DNA of 64,000 nt. It comes from Hymenobacter negativus (GTDB lineage Bacteria > Bacteroidota > Bacteroidia > Cytophagales > Hymenobacteraceae). A program made the translations under genes and the position numbers. This document shows, piece by piece, positions 60,371 to 64,000 of this stretch (positions are counted from its first letter, which is position 1; each line of letters starts with the position of its first letter). The stretch covers positions 62,001-126,000 of the forward strand of contig NZ_JAGETZ010000005.1 in the NCBI RefSeq assembly GCF_017571495.1, written 5' to 3'. The notes under the pieces were generated by a model, which searched no databases, was not told where the DNA came from, and saw nothing but the letters and a program-made list of their open reading frames with translations.

Positions 60371-61720
60371 CTACTTCACCACCTGCACCGAACTGTCGTT
60401 GATGCCATACGGGTGCTGCTTGAGCAGCTGAGTGATTTCGGCACCGGCCAGGAGGACGGGGCCGTAGCCGTGGGCGGCGTACACGTTCACGGGGCGGTAG
60501 TAGTAGAAGGCTGGGTCGAAACCCATGCCGGTGCCCACGCAGGTGCCTTCCACCTGGCCCTGCTGGTTGACTTTGGTGCTCACGGCGTTCCAGGCCAGCA
60601 GGGCCATGGGGCCGTAGGCCTGGGCGTCGAGCCAGCCCTGGTTCACGGCGTGGGCAATGGCGTAGGCGTAGATGGCCGTGGCAGAGGTTTCGAGGTAGGA
60701 GTCGTTGCGGTCGAGGAGCTGGTGCCAGAAGCCGGTGCCGCTTTGCTGGGCCGCGAGGCCGCGGGCGTGGGCGCGCAGCAGCTCCAGCACCGCCGGGCGG
60801 CCGAGGTGGTCGGCGGGCAGCACGTCCAGCAATTCCACTTTGGTGAGGATGGCCCAGCCGTTGGCCCGCGCCCAATGAAACTCGGGGTGCTCGGCCATGC
60901 CCTGCACCCAGCCGTGCATGTAGAGGCCCTTCTGCTTATCAAACATGCGCGGGGCAAACTGGGTGACCTGCTTCACTGCCTCGTCGTAGTAGCGAGCCTC
61001 ACCGGTGAGCTTGCCCATCTGGGCCAGGGCCGGCACGCTCATAAACAGGTCGTCGAGCCACAGGGTGTTGGGCTGGGGCCGGTTGCGGGCCAACGTGCCA
61101 TCGGGCAGCCGAAACTCCTTGGTCATGATGTAGCCCATGAAGTTATCAATCATCGGCCGCAGGTTGGCCTTGGGGTCGAGGCGCTGGGTTTTTATCATGG
61201 CCGCGCAGATGGCGCCGGCATCGTCCAGGGCGTGCGGCTGCAGTACCGAGCGCACGGGCGTGGCTGCCTCGGGGTGCGCGGTCTGATAGTCGCGGAAGTA
61301 GGGCACCAGCTCCCCCAGAAACTTCAGACGGCTGGTGGTGTAGGCAGCGTATTTGGGGTCGCCGGTGGTCTCGGAGGCGCGCAGCATGCCGGCGTAAGTC
61401 ACACCCCACTCGTAGCTGGTGAGTCGGAAGTCGCCGGGCCGGATGATGGCGTCGGGGTTGAATTGCTTGCGGTCGGTGATGGCCGCGTTGGTCTTCTTAT
61501 CCACCAGCTCGGCCGGCGTGGCGGCATTGAGGTAGGCGTACACGCGGTCGAGCACCTGCTTCACGTCTTCGGCTTTGGTCTGGCCATAGGGTACCGGGTA
61601 GTCGGGTTTCAGCAGGTGCAGCGGCGTGGTGGCGTCGTTGGTTTTGGTCTGGGCGTGGAGGGGCGCGGCGGCCAGCAGCAGGAGCAGGGCCGAAAGGTGG
61701 GTTTGGGCAAGGAAGCGCAT
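60371..61720 (-). CDS. GH105 unsaturated rhamnogalacturonyl hydrolase-like
   Basis: 449 residues; signal peptide MRFLAQTHLSALLLLLAAAPLHAQ. GH88/GH105 (alpha/alpha)6 barrel: YEWGVTYAGMLRASETTGDP, NTLWLDDLFMSVPALAQMG with the catalytic Asp-Asp region, YMHGWVQGMAEHPEFHWARANGWAI, GTGFWHQLLDRNDSYLETSATAI. Releases unsaturated galacturonic acid from rhamnogalacturonan fragments. Last enzyme of the pectin block. Confidence 0.92.
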   Translation of the reverse strand: MRFLAQTHLSALLLLLAAAPLHAQTKTNDATTPLHLLKPDYPVPYGQTKAEDVKQVLDRVYAYLNAATPAELVDKKTNAAITDRKQFNPDAIIRPGDFRLTSYEWGVTYAGMLRASETTGDPKYAAYTTSRLKFLGELVPYFRDYQTAHPEAATPVRSVLQPHALDDAGAICAAMIKTQRLDPKANLRPMIDNFMGYIMTKEFRLPDGTLARNRPQPNTLWLDDLFMSVPALAQMGKLTGEARYYDEAVKQVTQFAPRMFDKQKGLYMHGWVQGMAEHPEFHWARANGWAILTKVELLDVLPADHLGRPAVLELLRAHARGLAAQQSGTGFWHQLLDRNDSYLETSATAIYAYAIAHAVNQGWLDAQAYGPMALLAWNAVSTKVNQQGQVEGTCVGTGMGFDPAFYYYRPVNVYAAHGYGPVLLAGAEITQLLKQHPYGINDSSVQVVK

Positions 61721-61920
61721 GATGGGCGGGACTGGTGATGTCGTGCCAAGGTAGAAGGAGGCGTGGGGTAGATTCTCCTGCGGTGTCCTGTTTCCGCTTT
61801 ATTAGACTCGTTCACAGGTTTGAGTGAATGAACCCATCTGGCAGCATAAGCTGAAGTACACCGAGCAAACGGCCCATCTGGCCCCGTCTCTGCGGGGGAG
61901 GAGCCAGGCGGTTTGGTTGG

Positions 61921-62590
61921 CTATTCCACCGTCACACGTTGGGTGGCCGGGGCGCTGCCTTCGGCCTGCACGCTGAGCAGGTACATACCGGCGGCCATGC
62001 GGGCGATAGGCACTTCCACGCCATTGCCCCGAAAGGAATCAGTGAGCACGGCCTGGCCCAGCGCGTTGCGCAGGGTGTAGGTGCCGGCTGTGGCGGGAGT
62101 AGTTAGCTGTACTTGCAAGGCCTGGCCGGCCGAAACCGGGTTTGGGTATACCGAAAACAGCTGGGCGGCGCTGGCCGACAGCGTACCCGTCACAGTCACA
62201 TAGCCCGAGAAATTTCCGCCGTAGTCGCGGGCATGGTCGCGCCACACGCTGTGGTAGTGAATCTGGCTGCGGTACACCACCCCGGTCTGGCACACAAACT
62301 CAATCCAGGCGTTGGGTCCGTCGATGCGAACGTAGTCGCCGTTGGTAGTCAGGTTGCCGGTGCCCACGTAGGTAATGTAGGCGCCGGCCAGCTGATTAGT
62401 ATAAGTATTCATGAGAAAAGCGGCAGTTGCATCGTCAGAATCCTGCACCCAGGGGCGCATGGCTTCCACCACCAGTTGCTGCTGAGCGGCCGTGAGCGTG
62501 CTCACGGCCAGCCCCACCTTCGTAGCCGGAAACTGCCTGTCGGTGTTTAGCCCAACGTGAAAGATGTGACCACTTTTAGTAATTGAACCA
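61921..62590 (-). pseudogene. DUF3500 C-terminal fragment with T9SS tail, fused to a HupE remnant
   Basis: Residues about 50-180 of the frame opening at 62715 match the end of DUF3500 proteins: FPATKVGLAVSTLTAAQQQLV, GDYVRIDGPNAWIEFVCQTG, IHYHSVWRDHARDYGGNFSG. A T9SS type A domain follows (LFSVYPNPVSAGQALQVQL to QRVTVE). The DUF3500 N-terminal part and signal peptide are missing. In their place, in frame, is the HupE transmembrane start. Such a protein would not be exported correctly, so I treat it as non-functional. Confidence 0.75.
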
Positions 62591-62595
62591 GTCTG

Positions 62596-63322
62596 TAGTG
62601 CATCCTGCCAAACCGGCCCGCGCCGCTGCCCTCTGGTAAGTAGCAGCGGCGCGGGCAGTAGCACCAGCAGATGGTCGGTACCCTCTGCAATGTCGCGCAC
62701 ACCCAGCCTCACCATTCCTGCGAAGCCCGCCCACCAACCGCCGCCCGTTTGGCTGACGAATAGGGCTGGATGACGTTTTTGCGGACATCAAGCCGGATTA
62801 CGACGCCTTCCGTAAGCGTTTCTGCACCCACGCGGCCCCGTTCCCAGTCGCGCCGCACCGATACCAGTGCGGCGTGCGTCACCACTTGGTGCACAATCAC
62901 ATCGTAGGCAAGGGTGAAGGTGCGGGCAGTGGCGTCAGCCACATCTGGGCCGTAAGCGCCTGGTAAGGGCCGGTGGCAGTTTGCTCGGCGGTCTGTACGG
63001 GGAGGTCGCGCACGGCCCAGATATGGCCCTCGGGGCTCACCGGGCGCATGTGTTGCTGAATGTAGGTGCGCAGCGCGGGGCCGAGGCGGGCTACCAGCGT
63101 TTCGGGATGCAGGGCTACGTAGTGCCCAAAGGCTGCTTGCAGCTCGCCCAGCGGCAGCTGAAGCTCGGCGCCCACACCACCGGGGTGCAGGTCGAGCAGC
63201 ACCACCGAGTTGGGCATGGGGTGAGCCTGGGCATTATAAGCCCCTACTACCAGCACCAACAGCAGGCCAATGACGAGCCGTCTGCGCCAGATGAGTGTAG
63301 AACAGTATGAAAGTAGGACCAT
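62596..63322 (-). pseudogene. HupE/UreJ-family protein, two frameshifts and truncated
   Basis: Three reading frames together cover one HupE/UreJ_2 protein. Frame A (63322 to about 62925) has a signal peptide and NAQAHPMPNSVVLLDLHPGG, LPLGELQAAFGHYVALHPE and AQMWLTPLP. Frame B (about 62920 to 62770) has ARTFTLAYDVIVHQVVTHAA and VSVRRDWERG. Frame C (about 62768 to 62616) has QTGGGWWAGFAGM and GVRDIAEGTDHLL, PAPLLL. Frame changes lie near 62918 and 62768. Everything after the first membrane helix is lost. Intact relatives have several more helices. Confidence 0.85.
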
Positions 63323-63613
63323 AGAGGAGAAGAGTAGCTTTCAACAGTTTATCAAAAGTGTAGCGTGGCAGAAGGCTGCCAAAGCGCACTCGCCGGTTGG
63401 CCCGGTTGGGCCGAGCATTTGCGCATTGAGCCCGACCATAGTTTGGTACCGTCGTGCTTGGTAAAACGGGCATGATTTAGCCGGCATTGGGCGATGCAAG
63501 CCCAGGATTGAGCGATGGAAGCCCGGATTTTATCAAAACCCGGGACCGGGCCGGGCGTACAGAAAGGGCAGGAAGATTTCCTTCCGCATCCTACTCCTTC
63601 ACTAGCCACACGC

Positions 63614-64000
63614 ATGAGCATCTTCAGCAGCGACAAACTCAAGGGCAAGAAAATTGCCATCATTGCCACCGACGGCTTCGAGCAGGCCGAACTCGACGAA
63701 CCCAAAAAATACCTCGAAGGCGAAGGCGCCGAAATCCACGTCATCTCCCTCAAAAGCGGTTCCATCAAAGGCTGGGACGGTCCCAATAAGGACTGGGGCG
63801 ATAAAGTCGACGTTGATAAAGTTATCACCGACGTGAAGCCAGCCGATTATGACGCCCTCGTACTGCCCGGCGGCCAGATGAACCCCGACATCCTGCGCAC
63901 CAATAAGGATGTGGTAAGCTTTGTGAAGGAATTTGCGGGTTCTGGCAAAGTGCTGGCGGCCATCTGCCACGGCCCCTGGCTGCTGGTAGAGGCCGATGTG
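63614..64000 (+). CDS. DJ-1/PfpI family protein (YhbO-like), 3'-truncated by window edge
   Basis: 129 residues visible from the ATG at 63614 (MSIFSSDKLKGKKIAIIAT). Class I glutamine-amidotransferase-like fold: DGFEQAELDEPKKYLEGEGAEIHVISL, PADYDALVLPGGQMNPDILR, and the nucleophile elbow in VLAAICHGPWLLVEA (Cys). PfpI/YhbO proteins act as deglycases or in stress protection. About 55-60 C-terminal residues lie beyond the window. Confidence 0.95.
   Translation, partial: MSIFSSDKLKGKKIAIIATDGFEQAELDEPKKYLEGEGAEIHVISLKSGSIKGWDGPNKDWGDKVDVDKVITDVKPADYDALVLPGGQMNPDILRTNKDVVSFVKEFAGSGKVLAAICHGPWLLVEADV

Noticed and set aside
60413..61738. 441-codon plus-strand frame opposite GH105
   Set aside because: Shadow with Val/Gly/His bias; GH105 motifs lie on the minus strand.

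Overview
The window reads as chromosome of a GC-rich Bacteroidota, most likely Hymenobacter or a close relative (inference). The pointers are two secreted hydrolases with type IX secretion (T9SS) sorting tails, Bacteroidota-type Hcp/TssD proteins, LytS/LytTR-type regulation, the Bacteroidota form of the cold-shock protein, weak or absent Shine-Dalgarno sequences, and several families of intergenic palindromic repeats. I saw no rRNA, tRNA, CRISPR array, insertion sequence or phage module.

Most of the window is ordinary chromosome: lipoamide dehydrogenase (1222-2628), a LytTR two-component pair (9392-11258), an erythromycin-esterase-like protein, RlmF, RluF, an S41 peptidase, an SDR, a PAP2 phosphatase, an aldehyde dehydrogenase, a GMC oxidoreductase, an M1 aminopeptidase, a large MscS channel, small lipoproteins, an AraC regulator with a cupin, and a truncated DJ-1/PfpI gene at the right edge. 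A catabolic block at 53416-61720 (GH28, PL22 oligogalacturonate lyase, a CBM9-like/PKD protein, an SGNH esterase, GH105) fits pectin breakdown. A pair at 25114-29502 (GH18 chitinase and GH64 beta-1,3-glucanase, both with CBM6 and T9SS tails) fits attack on fungal walls.

The most interesting content is two orphan type VI secretion effector islands, both on the minus strand. Island 1 (3310-8525) centres on a 457-residue fusion of an Hcp/TssD tube domain, an alanine-rich linker and a TNT-like NAD+-glycohydrolase toxin domain. Its stop overlaps the start of the first of two tandem paralogous predicted immunity genes, which overlap each other in the same way; a SUFU-family gene lies upstream. Island 2 (18393-23041) centres on a second Hcp/TssD fusion with an M91-like zinc-metalloprotease domain (HELIH). 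Two paralogous predicted immunity genes flank an STM3941-like membrane protein downstream, and a SUKH (SMI1/KNR4) gene lies upstream. The two Hcp halves align without gaps, with about 90 of 125 positions identical, and share an upstream motif, while the C-termini are unrelated. That is a modular chassis with exchangeable warheads. Next to island 2 is a divergently transcribed protein with a diadenylate-cyclase-like (DAC) domain.

The rest is decay and repeats: a gene graveyard (14088-15547) with a 21-bp/20-bp minisatellite and truncated amidohydrolase and flavin-reductase genes; a HupE/UreJ gene broken by two frameshifts and joined to a DUF3500 remnant (61921-63322); a nonsense-containing copy of the 2717-3124 gene at 12876-13064; a duplicated GH105 tail; and an almost exact 399-bp CBM6 duplication.
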